Source: Quillaja saponaria
Taxonomy: Eukaryota; Streptophyta; Magnoliopsida; Fabales; Quillajaceae
Direction of reading: 5' to 3'
Length of the DNA stretch: 64,000 nucleotides
Assembly (NCBI GenBank): GCA_029379385.1
Contig: CM055613.1
Coordinates: forward strand, 21,160,001 to 21,224,000
Shown here: in pieces, positions 46,011 to 56,030 of the stretch
Layout: each line of letters opens with the position of its first letter
Numbering within the stretch: position 1 is the first letter of the stretch
Notes under the pieces: model-generated
What the model was told of the DNA's origin: nothing
The model's database searches: none
Seen by the model: the letters and a program-made list of their open reading frames with translations, nothing else
Made by a program: the position numbers and the translations under genes

Positions 46011-46561
46011 TTCTCTTTTCATAAAGCTAAAGTTTGCTTTCCTAAAAGGAGAAGGAATCTACTTTCTTTTCAAAAAGCAAAAGTCATCTTTTCTACAAGA
46101 AAGAATACTTTCGGTGACTTGAAGACAAATTTCTTAAAAGAAAATATTCCCTTTCTATCTGGCGGACCAACTCCAATCTATCTAGGACACGTGCCTAAAC
46201 AGAAGAATAAGCCTTATCTCTAGGAATCTGCTTTTCTCAGTCTTATCTCTTAGACAATCATGCTAGGATTGTTATTTAAGGGCTTTTGCCCTCTGTTGTT
46301 TCCAAAGTTTTGAAGTTTGGTAGAATATCAGAAGTTTGAAAAATAAAATTCAAAGTGTCTTGTAAAATACGAGTGAAAGTTTTAAGTTTGTAATAGTGGG
46401 CTTGTACCTGTTGTACCTGTAGCTGCTGTTGTCAAATAGTACTTGTGAGCATGTTCTATACCTATTTCTTGCACCTGTAATAAAGAATCTGTTTTTATTA
46501 ATGTAAGTTTTCTTCTACTCTTCTTTTATATTTCTGTGATTACTCTGGGCTGCTGAATCTT
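45285..46561 (+). repeat. EPRV right inverted arm
   Basis: Inverse copy of 39710-41000. It runs from ggtatggatttatac (45282) to ctgctgaatctt (46561). Confidence 0.85.
46188..46485 (+). promoter_or_regulatory. EPRV putative promoter, leader start and poly-A signal
   Basis: A G-box CACGTG (46188-46193), TATA-like ttatttaag (46272-46280) and AATAAAG (46479-46485) occur in this order, with about 200 bp from TATA to poly-A signal. That order fits the terminally redundant transcript of pararetroviruses, in which the signal lies shortly after the start site. All three are conserved in the inverted left arm. No tRNA-Met primer site was found near them. Confidence 0.5.
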
Positions 46562-47006
46562 AATACAGCTGTTTACATATGTTCTGAGTATTTGTCTGTT
46601 CATCTTTCGTGTTTCTTTCTGTATGCACTAGCTTCCCCATATGGTGCATACATTTTCAAAATCTCTTGTCCTTTCCAATTGATCAGAAGCTCTAGCATTT
46701 TTGTTACCAACCAATTGGATTCCTTAATTACACATGGCCTCTTGAATAACTGATGGAGGACCAACATGAGAAGGCCCTTTTGCAATCAAAACTTGGTTCA
46801 AAGATTCACCTAGCATTCTTTAACATTAACACCTTTTGAATTCAACTGAGAAGGTCTCACATCCTTTACTGCCATAGAGGGTTGGACACCTCCCCTCCGA
46901 TTTCTTTTTTCCACCCAAACACCGTTACTAGAAGTCGGAGCTGTGACAACCCAAACTTATTCCTTGTCTGGAACCAATTTTTTGGAAGTATCATTGTCCA
47001 AGACCT
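46562..47006 (-). pseudogene. Probable L1 LINE segment upstream of ORF2
   Basis: The minus strand carries a degraded coding-like sequence: RNRRGGVQPSMAVKDVRPSQ near 46910-46850, and the open piece 46785-46600 (PCVIKESNWLVTKMLELLIN). These look like the C-terminal region of the LINE ORF1 or its junction with ORF2. The region ends at 47006, where T2 LTR sequence begins. That it is the same LINE as at 39709 is inferred from orientation and position. Confidence 0.45.
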
Positions 47007-49611
47007 TGGCTTTGACGGCAGTAATAGGGGACTGTACCTTCAATTCTTTTGTGGCTATTTAGGTATGGCTAATTCATGCATTTTGGGTGGTTGTTCAGTA
47101 GGGTTGAACATGGAAATTGGGTGGTTGCACTGTAGCAAGTTGAAGGCAGCCAAAAAAACTCTCCCTTATGGCATAAAAAAATTATGCAATGCCACCTCCA
47201 ATGTGGGTAGCCACTTGGCATCTAGTATGGAAATGGTGATGAGCTTTCACTTCTAATCATTGGCCCACTTTAGTTGTTCCAAATTGATGAATTTATTGTT
47301 AGTTGATGTTGTGAGTTAAGGATTAAAGGAAAGCGGAAAAAATCTTGTTGGAGAATGTTTTAAGTGGAATTGTTATTAGAATATGTGAAATTGATGTTAG
47401 AATGTAGAGGGTGTGTAAGGGGAAAAACTTGTATTGATTATCTTGGGGTATATACATATATACACAAATACATAGGAGATAAACATGCAATTATAAGGTG
47501 TTTGTTAAAATGCCTACAAGAGGTAAAGTGTAAAGAAATGAATGAAACTTGATATATATAGGTTGTTATGATTAGAAAGTTAGTTAATTTAAATTCAAGT
47601 TGGATTATGAACAAGAAGAAAATGTATGGATTTATGTTGAATTCTTATGGTTGGTTAACGTTGTGGGTTAAGGAGTTAATGAAAGTGAGTAGTGGATATG
47701 AACAAAGGAGAGTTAATTGTGGGTAAAGTGTTAAAAAATGAGAGTTAAGAGGTTTTTGAAGGGATGCAGGTCCAGATTTCGTAGGTTAGAGAAATCTTGT
47801 ATTTTCTGGTGTCTTCGGGACTAAATAAAATTAAGAGTTCTAAAAAGAAAGTGTAGCTTGGGGTCTTGAGATAATGTCTGGAAAATTTCGTAACCTGGTT
47901 CCAAGTATACTTATTGTTAGAGCTCTTGGAGTGTGACTAGGTCCATGTAGGATTTTTAGTGAGCTTCAGTTAGTCTAGGAGACTTCGTCAGGGGTTGTGT
48001 TTGGAATTAGCTTAGGACCTTTGAATAAAAGTTGTTCCTAACATATTAAGGGATAAATATGGAATGATGAAGGTCTTAATTCCATGTTGTGTGTATTTTG
48101 GAGGTATACAGAAGTCATGGCTGTGATTTTGGGTCCTGACTATACCTATTATGAAGTAAATTTATATTAGGGGCGCTTAAAGGATGGATTAGAAGTAGAG
48201 TACTAAAGATGAAATGTTCCTATCATCTTGAAAACTAGACTGGAAAGATTTGTAATTTAATTCCCAAGTATGAGAATTCTATAAGCATCAAAATTAGAGG
48301 TTGGTAATTAGAAATTTTATGAGTGCCCTGTTTTTTTGTTCATGTGAGAAATCGAGTGACTTCAAGGCTGATTTTAGGAAATGTTTCTAAATAAGAAAGA
48401 TAGCTAACTTCCAAAAGTTAATGTTTAAACTAGATTTTGTTTAATCTTTAAATAAATACTTGAAACTTAGTAACTCTAGATTTTTCGTAATTAAATATTA
48501 TAACTTATAAAATTGATAAACTAAATAATATGTGGAAAATGTAATTGCAGCTTCATAAAGTATTGTTGAATCAATGACACACGTAAATGCAAAAGAAAGT
48601 GACGAACAAGATTTGTAAATTGGTGAGTGGTTAATTACTATCCTTTGGTTGCTGGATTAGTTTGTTTGATTGTTTGATATATTTATGTATATATATATGA
48701 TATATAGTTGTAAGTAAGAATCATATTGCTATGATTGATTATTTGAATTATGTTGACATTTGAAATTGTTTGTAGTTGATAAGGGCCAACAAAGTATTTT
48801 TCTTTTCAAAATAATTTTTACTTTTGAAATAAAATCTTGGTGCACTTAGGATGTTTTGAGATATTCTGATTTTGATAAGTGTTTTAAAAGAATTGAGTGC
48901 TCAAGGCCGTTGGATGGATTTGGAGAAGGAGATTCAGTGATTTCATATTTTAGTGATTTTGTTTATGATTCTATTTGTCGTGCGGGAGCAAAACTGCTCA
49001 GTAGGATATTAGTGTGGGGGCTAAGTTACTCGGTTGACCTTTTGTATGATTTGTATACTTTGATTGCTTTGATTAATTGATTGAATTATACAAAGTACTA
49101 CTTGAATGGTTCTTGTTGAGTTTTTTATGTTTATGGAATCGTGTAAGTGTAACTTTGGTGGTTTTGTAATTTATGATATGTTGATATTAATTGACCATAT
49201 ATATTATATTTATGTGTTGAGTGATACTAATACACTTTGGGTACGATTTTCTACTCACTGAGTCTGAAGGACTCACCCTCTTTTGTTAACATTTTTTAGT
49301 AATAAGATTTTAATGGATGACAATTACTAATACTGGGTTTGCAGAGTGTTTGATAGCAAGATATGTTCAGAATTTCATACTTGAAGTCAAGGATGAAAGT
49401 TTGTAGTCACACTAGAACTGTGGGCTATCAACTTTTGTGTTATGTATTGTCTAGTTATTTGTTTATTTGTGATATGACTAGGGAGGAGCTCATCTGTGTA
49501 ATTCTATGGTTATTGTGGTATGGTTATAAGCAGGTGTACTTGTTTGTATTTTATAAGCAGGTTTAGTTATCCAATCCTCTGGCCAGTCATGTGTCCATAA
49601 GGGGTGTAACA
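47007..49611 (+). repeat. T2 5' LTR (5'-truncated)
   Basis: From ttggctttgacggcag onward it matches 51005-51720 in the right LTR, and it ends GGGGTGTAACA before the primer site. The first about 735 bp (compare 50270-51004) are missing. An uninterrupted stretch at 47470-47560 shows the state before the psbC fragment, A2 and L3 entered the other LTR. The open frames inside (for example 46882-47256) are not credible genes. Confidence 0.8.
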
Positions 49612-49629
49612 AGTTGGTATCAGAGCTTG
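49612..49629 (+). other. T2 primer-binding site (tRNA-Met type)
   Basis: agttggtatcagagcttg follows the LTR end; the core TGGTATCAGAGC is intact. Confidence 0.88.
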
Positions 49630-50248
49630 GGTTTAGAGGTCTGTGACTGCAAATGTGGGACCTGGTAGCTTTGTTTGCATATATTACCCGGTGCATATGT
49701 GGACTTAGTGACACATTCTAATTCATCCTAAAACTTCAAGTTGTGATTCTCTAACGTACTATTCTTGGCTTTATATGATAAAAGTGCAAAGGATTTATTG
49801 TGTTTGTTTTAAACAAGATGAGACATAGTAGTCGTGTTATGAGATAATGGAATAGTAGTTTCGACTATGAGTTAATTAGTCCTTAAGTGTTTATGACAAT
49901 GAACTTTGGTAGTAAAAGAGGGTAACTTAGTTGGGATTTAGGTGTTTAATTATCAGAGTAGCACAATGAAAGTGTGGAAGTATTTAATTTTGTTTTCAAG
50001 GGAATCGAATTAAGATTTCTTGTAATTTAATTTCAGCTATTGAAGCTAGATGGTTTATTAGGAGAAAGTATCGGGATTATTTAATTTATGTCAGTGAGCA
50101 TCCGGTATTGGATTAGTTTCACGTGTTACAAAATAAACACGAACCCACATCGGAAATTGGAGTTGTAGGGAAACAATATCTACATCAGATTTAGGTAAAC
50201 AATTTATCTGTATCCTTTGTTATTGTAATTCAAGACAAATTTCTTTTT
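49630..50248 (+). other. T2 internal region without coding capacity
   Basis: Only about 620 bp separate primer site and polypurine tract. The start resembles the T1 leader (tctgtgactgcaaatgtggg, and gacatagtagtcgtgtta against the T1 gag start). No gag, protease, RT or integrase motif is visible. T2 is an internally deleted or non-autonomous copy. Confidence 0.7.
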
Positions 50249-50269
50249 GGGGGGGGGGGGGGGGGAGAT
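50249..50269 (+). other. T2 polypurine tract with a 17-G run
   Basis: Seventeen G (50249-50265) followed by agat lead directly into the LTR start TGTTATAACCC at 50270. The G run is longer than usual for such tracts and may have grown by slippage. Confidence 0.8.
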
Positions 50270-51463
50270 TGTTATAACCCTCATAACCCGATACTGTAAA
50301 ATCGTGTTTTAAACACGTGTGAATTTTCACTATAAAATAATAAACACATGAATAAATTAAATAAATAATAATACAATTGAACATGTTATAATCCAATATC
50401 TTAGTATATTTTCTTAATTTTTGCATAAACTATTGTTGTAAAGTAAAAAAAAAATTAAGGTGGTGGAACACTTGTAATAAATATGTGTGTAATATAAGGA
50501 TGGTTTTCTACCACACATTTTATATGACTTTGACTCTACTTTTTACACTTTGTTTTATATCCATTACTTTTTTAGTCTCTTTCTCTTATTCCCTTTTCCC
50601 TTCTGACTGATTTTCATCTTTGCTTTTAGAATCTCCTTAATTGTTTCCACCACCTTAGTCATGTTCTAGACAATTCTATGTTGTTTTTTTTTTTTTCATT
50701 TGGCCGAGTACCTCCTCTTGGAGAAGAGTAGTCTTTTTACACTTCCAGCCATGAGAAGTCTTGGAGCCTCTTGGACAGTAGCCTTCATTATTTTCCCTCT
50801 TTTTCCTTCTTGTTTTGGAGACTGGTACATTCTCCTGTCTCTTGAATTCAGCCATGAATTGGTGGGTATGGCTGCCTGCATTTTACTCCTCTTACCTTGC
50901 CCTTGTTTTGTTTTGGTTGTTCCTTAGTTGGAGCTAGTCTAAAGCTGCTTGAATTATTGGAAAAGTAGGAGGGCAGCAGCGAGGTGTTAATCCCTGCAGC
51001 AGTTTGGCTTTGACGGCAGCAATAGGGGACTGTACCTTCAATTCTTTTATGGCTATTTAGTAAGACTAATTCATGCATCTTGGGTAGTTGTTCAGTATGG
51101 CTGAACGTGGAAATTGGATGGTTGCATGGTGCAAGTTGAAGGCAGCCAAAAAAATCTCCCTTGTAGCATAAAAAAATTATGCAACGCCTCCTCCAATTTG
51201 GGTAGCCACTTGGTATATGGTATGGAAATGGTGATGAGCTTTTACTTCTAATCATTTTCCCACTTTAGTTGTTCCAAGTTGTTGAATTTATTGTTAGTTG
51301 ATGTTGTGAGTCTTATTAAAGGAAAGTTGATAAAATGTTGTTGCAGAATGTTTTAGGTCGAATTGTTATAAGAATATGTGAAATTGATGTTAGAATGTAG
51401 GGGTGTGTAAGGGGAATAAATTGATTCTCTTGGGGTATATAGACATATATATAGGAGATAAAC
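50270..51463 (+). repeat. T2 3' LTR, first part
   Basis: Starts TGTTATAACCCTCATAAC. It continues to aggagataaac, where psbC sequence begins; the left LTR has aggagataaacatgcaat at the same place (47477). Further parts are at 51704-51719, 58747-58784 and 62188-62704. Confidence 0.82.
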
Positions 51464-51703
<240 letters not shown>

Positions 51704-51719
51704 GATGTTTGTTAAAATG
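51704..51719 (+). repeat. T2 3' LTR, short second part
   Basis: gatgtttgttaaaatgc matches the left LTR at 47499-47514 and bridges the psbC fragment and A2. The next LTR word ctacaagagg is found at 58748. Confidence 0.75.
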
Positions 51720-51724
51720 CACAC

Positions 51725-52106
51725 TGATGTGAACCCTTAGAGAGGATTGCCTCAAACCCATGTGAGATTGAATCAAAACCCCAAGAAAGCTAGAGGTCAT
51801 ATTTGTAAGAAGATAAAAACCCTTGAAGAGCAAGCTCCAAGAACCCAAATCCGTGATTGAACGCAACAAAGATGAGATCGTTGATAAGTTCAGAAGATAG
51901 AACAAGATAAAGTTGCTGCCTTCTTAAAAACTTTATGTCGAATTCTAATCTCCCCTTATGAGTTCACCCTACCTCTATATAAGGGAACAAATAAAAATCA
52001 TAAAACTAATGGATTCCTAGCCCAAGTAGGATTAGTAATCCAATTACAAATAAAAGCCTAATCAAAGCCCAATTAACACAAAACATAAGATAAAGTATAT
52101 GGGCTT
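51725..52106 (-). repeat. A2 left LTR arm (minus)
   Basis: The 3' about 380 bp of a family-A LTR in minus orientation, ending gtatatgggctt. It forms a palindrome with 52107-52486. Confidence 0.85.
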
Positions 52107-52486
52107 TATTTTATGTTTTGTGTTAATTGGGCTTTAATTAGGTTTTTATTTGTAATTGGATTACTAATCCTACTTGGGCTAGGAATCCATTAGTTTTAGG
52201 GTTTTTATTTGTTTCCTTATATATAAAGAGGTAGGGTGAACTCAAGAGGGCAGATTAGAATTCAACATAAAGTTTTCAAGGAGTCGTAGCTTTCTCTTGT
52301 TCTATAATGAACTAACTTCTGAACTTATCAAAGATCTCATATTTGTGGCATTCAACCATGGATCAGGATTCTTGGAGCTTACTCTTCAAGGGTTTTAATC
52401 TTCTTACAATCTGACTTCTAGCTTTCTTGGGGTTTTGATTCAATCTTGTGTAGGTTTAAGGCATTCATCGCCAAAGGTTCACATTA
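52107..52486 (+). repeat. A2 inner LTR part (plus)
   Basis: The 3' about 380 bp of the same LTR in plus orientation, ending GGTTCACATTA. A TATA-like tatataaa is at 52219-52226. The primer site follows. Confidence 0.85.
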
Positions 52487-52500
52487 GTTGGTATTAGAGC
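52487..52500 (+). other. A2 primer-binding site (tRNA-Met type)
   Basis: gttggtattagagc; one base differs from the canonical core. Confidence 0.8.
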
Positions 52501-53001
52501 TTTGGCTCTAAAAATAAGGTTTTTCATTTTCTTTTCCCACCAATTTACTTGCTTTCAGATTTCTTTTCATCCTTATTTGCATTTCTTTTGAAGTCTTAAA
52601 AATTAAAAAAATTAAAAAAGATCAGGGCAATTGCTTGATAAAAAATAAATTGAAAAGGGTAATGATAATATATTATCAGAATCAATTCTTTGAATTACTC
52701 ATTGGTTTCTGTGATTCAATTGCTTCATTCGGCTTGTGCTTTTTTTTTTTTTCTTTGTTTCTTTATCCCGTCCTTGCTACTAGAGTTTGCTGAACTTATT
52801 AGTCGTTGCAAATTCTGGGCTCTTAAAATAAGTTATAGAATAGTTCTAAAGAGAACATTGGAGGAAGCATAGAGAGGAAAAAGGCAAGAGTGGAGAGCTT
52901 ATAACTCTAGAAAAAAAAAAAAAAAAAAAAGCGAAGCACTTGAGTGAAACACGTGAGGCTGCTTATTTCTATTCATTGTTTTTACTAATCTTGTTGTAAA
53001 T
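52501..53001 (+). other. A2 leader
   Basis: Non-coding leader homologous to the A1 leader (18288-18810). It has an 18-bp poly-A tract near 52912-52930 and a poly-T at 52741-52751. Confidence 0.7.
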
Positions 53002-54180
53002 ATGTCAAATCACAGTGATTCACAACATGATAACACCTTCTTTACATTACAAACTATGCAACAGCAATTTGAGAGGATGGCCGTAATGCATAATGAATTG
53101 AAGGATCAACTAGAAAGGCAATCTACTGAGTTGTGGAAGGTAAAGAGGATGCAATCATCAAGGGGCGTAGATCATTAAGAAGCAAAAGATATGAGGCCCA
53201 ATAGAGCAGTACGTGATAGGAGGATGTATAAGAGAGAGCTGGTTGAACTTAAGCTTGAAGATGAGAATGAGGATGATGAGGATCAAGTGTTTGAAGTGGA
53301 AATGGGAAGATTTAGGCCTAGAGGAGGTGGTAGGCGTGGTAGAGGCCATAGAAGGGATTATGGCAACCAAAGATGAAAGGATTGATAGGAACTTGTGCAA
53401 CATTAAAATGAAAATTCCTGCATTCCGAGGTAGAAATGATTCAGAAGCTTATTTAGACTAGGAGAGAAGATAGAGTTAATTTTTTGATTGCCAAAACTAC
53501 TTTGGGGAGAAGTTGAAGCTAGCAGTAATTGAATTTACTGACCATGGAATCATTTAGTGGTGACTAATAGGAGGAGGAACTGTGAAAGGCTTATTGATAA
53601 TTGGGATAAATTAAAGGTTCTCATGAGGCAACATTTCATACCCACCCATTATTGTAGAAATCTTTACCAGAAACTCCAAAACCTTACACAAGATTCAAGG
53701 AGTATGAAGGACCATCATAAGGAGATGGAGGTGGCTACGATAAGGGCTAACATTGAAGAGGGTAAGGAAACCACTATGGCTCGGTTTTTGAGTGGTTTAA
53801 ATAAAAAGATATCCAACATAGTTTAGTTACAGCAGTATGTGGAGTTGGAGGACATGGTGCACATGGCTTTGAAGGTTGAAAGACAATTGAAGAGGAAGAG
53901 GGCATCGAGGTTTAACTTGGCTTCTACACCTTCTTGGAGATAGAAAGTAATGATTGGAGTGATACGGTTGTCTATCAAGGAAAGAAGTGTCCAAAGGAAA
54001 AAGGGAATCAACTGGCAAACCAAAACCCAAAACTGACCAGCCTACTAGAAATGGGGATATAAAGTGTTTTAAGTGTTTGGGATCTTAGCATATAGCTTCA
54101 CAATGCCCCAACAGAAGGGCGATGATCATGTGTGATAGTAGTGAAGTAGTCACTGAGAGTGAGGGTGATAGTGATGAGAT
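53002..54180 (+). pseudogene. A2 gag
   Basis: Start at 53002 (MSNHSDSQHDNTFFTLQTMQ). The N-terminal helix is followed by an acidic stretch (EDENEDDEDQVFEVEMGRFR), an Arg/Gly box, and the gag core (IKMKIPAFRGRNDSEAYL near 53401-53454). Then follow LMRQHFIPTHYCRNLYQKLQ at about 53620-53679 and a CCHC knuckle with a stop after the second cysteine (about 54064-54106). Stops at 53176 and several frameshifts break it. The last acidic segment passes directly into post-protease sequence at 54181-54215. Confidence 0.83.
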
Positions 54181-54880
54181 GAGATGCCAAAGTTAGCCGA
54201 TGCTACTGATGATAGGAAGGTTATCCATGATGAGTTTAAGAATAGGTGCAGCTTTGTAAAGGATGGCAGAACTATCATACTTGTGCCTTTAACTCCAGAG
54301 CAAGTCTATGAAGACCAAATGAAGTTAAAAAGTGAGCTTGACAGAAAAGTGCAAGCTGTGACAGAAACTTCAAAGAAAAATGAGAGAGAGTTGGCCAAAA
54401 ATGAGGAAAAAAAGAATAGTGTCATAAGAGAGAAAGGAGAAAAATAAGAGTGAGGAAGAAAAAAATGACGTGGCAAAAAATGAGGGAAAAATAATGGAGC
54501 CACAAGAGAGAAAAGAAAGAATTCCTACTAAGAGAAAAGAAAAGGCAAAAGTGAGTTTCTTTGTGAAAAAAGGAGAGGTTAAGAGAACTTTAATGGGTAA
54601 ACAACCTATGCTTTTACTTGTTTATAAAGAATCTTTCCTTAACCTTGATGATACTGACCATACTTCGCCTAGTGCTTGTTTGTCTTTATTACAAGAATAT
54701 GAGGATGTTTTCCTTGAAGAGATGGCTAAAGGATTACCACCTACTAGAGGCATTGAGCATCAAATAGACCTTGTGCTTGGAGTAAACATTCCTAATAGGC
54801 CAGCCTATAGAATTAATCCGGAACAGACAAAGGAGCTTCAAAGGCAAGTAGCTGATGGCCAAAGGCTACATTAAGGAAAG
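54181..54880 (+). pseudogene. A2 protease remnant and linker (protease core deleted)
   Basis: PKLADATDDRKVIHDEFKNR at 54187-54246 joins the acidic segment after the knuckle (ELANATDDEG in A1) to the segment after the protease core (DRKVIHDGFKNR in A1). The whole protease active-site region is missing. The word gatgat lies at the junction, so loss between short direct repeats is likely. The linker to RT (LLQEYEDVFLEEMAKGLPPT) follows near 54690. Confidence 0.82.
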
Positions 54881-56030
54881 CATGAGCCCTTGCGCCATGC
54901 CTCTGTTACTTGTGCCTAAGAAGGATGGATCATGGAGGATGTGCATTGATTGCAGAGCCGTCAATAATATTACAGTAAAGTATCGACATCCGATCCCTCA
55001 ATTAGATGACATGCTGGATGAATTGCATGGTGCTTGTGTGTTTAGTAAAATTGATTTAAAAAGTAGATATCACCAAATTCTCATGAAAGAGGGTGATGAA
55101 TAGAAGACTTCCTTCAAGACCATGCATGGGCTTTATGAGTGGTTAGTTATGCCTTTTGGTCTTACTAACACACTTAGTACTTTCATGAGGTTGATGAACT
55201 TTGCGTACTTGCATAGGCAAATTTGTTGTGGTCTATTTTGATGACATAGTAGTTTATTATAGCAAGAGCTTAAATGATCATGTTGAGCAGTTGAAATGTG
55301 TTTTGGATGTTCTAAGGAAAGAAAAGTTGTACACTAATTTGACGAAATGTACCTTTTGCATGGATAGAGTTTGTCTTTCTAGGATATATGGTTAGTGCTA
55401 AAGGTATAAAAGTTGATGAGGAGAAGATTAAGGTTATCAAGGATTGGCCAATGCCTAAGAGCATAATTGAAATGCGGAGTTTTCATGGCTTAGCAAGTTT
55501 TTGTAGGTGATTTGTGAGGGATTTTAGTACACTTTCTGCACCACTCATTGAGATTGTCAAAAAGTTTGTTTTGTTTCATTGGGTTGTTGAACAAGAGAAT
55601 GCTTTCAATTTGCTTAAAGATAAATTGTGTTCTACTTCTGTTTTAGCACTTCCTAACTTTACTAACACTTTTGAAATTTAGTGTGATGCCTTTGGCATAG
55701 AATTGGACCTATTTTAATGTGGGAAAGGAGGCCAATTGCATTCTTCAGTTAGAAACTAAGTGGGGCGGCCTTGAAGCACTCCACTTATGATAAAGAGTTG
55801 TTTACAATTGTCAGAACTCGAGATTTGGCAACATTATTTATGACCTAAAGAATATTTGATTTACACAGATCATGAATCCTTTAAGCATCTTAAGGGTCAT
55901 GGTAAGTTGAATAAAAGATATGCTAGGTGGTTGGAGTTTATTGAAACTTTTCCCTATGTTATTTGTTATATAGCAAAGGTAAGGAGAATTGTTGCTGATG
56001 CTCTATCTCAGCAGTATGTACTTCTTACTT
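54855..56030 (+). pseudogene. A2 reverse transcriptase and RNase H
   Basis: RT begins [20 protein letters not shown] at 54864 and has the DLKSRYHQI block near 55058. The catalytic YFDD is at 55234-55245. A stop near 55102 and frameshifts near 55200 and 55375 break it. RNase H is recognisable from about 55660 (the EIEYDAS block of A1 is degraded here) to the [20 protein letters not shown] block at 55865-55924 and VADALSQQY near 55996. Clear homologue of A1 8110-6740. Confidence 0.85.

Larger units (their letters stand above)
39710..46561 (+). mobile_element. Endogenous pararetrovirus (Caulimoviridae-like), rearranged, with inverted arms
   Basis: The central 4.3 kb carries, on the plus strand, a coat-protein region with a zinc knuckle, a protease, RT, RNase H and a further downstream frame, in the order of plant pararetroviruses. 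There is no integrase and there are no direct LTRs. The outer parts (39710 to about 41000 and about 45285 to 46561) are inverted copies of each other. No movement-protein region is recognisable. The RT resembles caulimovirus/petuvirus-type enzymes; I cannot place the genus. Many stops and frameshifts show an old, inactive integrant. It lies between two LINE-like segments on the minus strand. Confidence 0.85.

Noticed and set aside
39710..46561. Reading the EPRV as an LTR retrotransposon
   Set aside because: No integrase, no direct terminal repeats and no polypurine/primer arrangement; the end repeats are inverted and pol resembles caulimovirids.
46882..47256. 124-codon open frame
   Set aside because: It crosses the boundary between the LINE-like segment and the T2 LTR, and has no domain.
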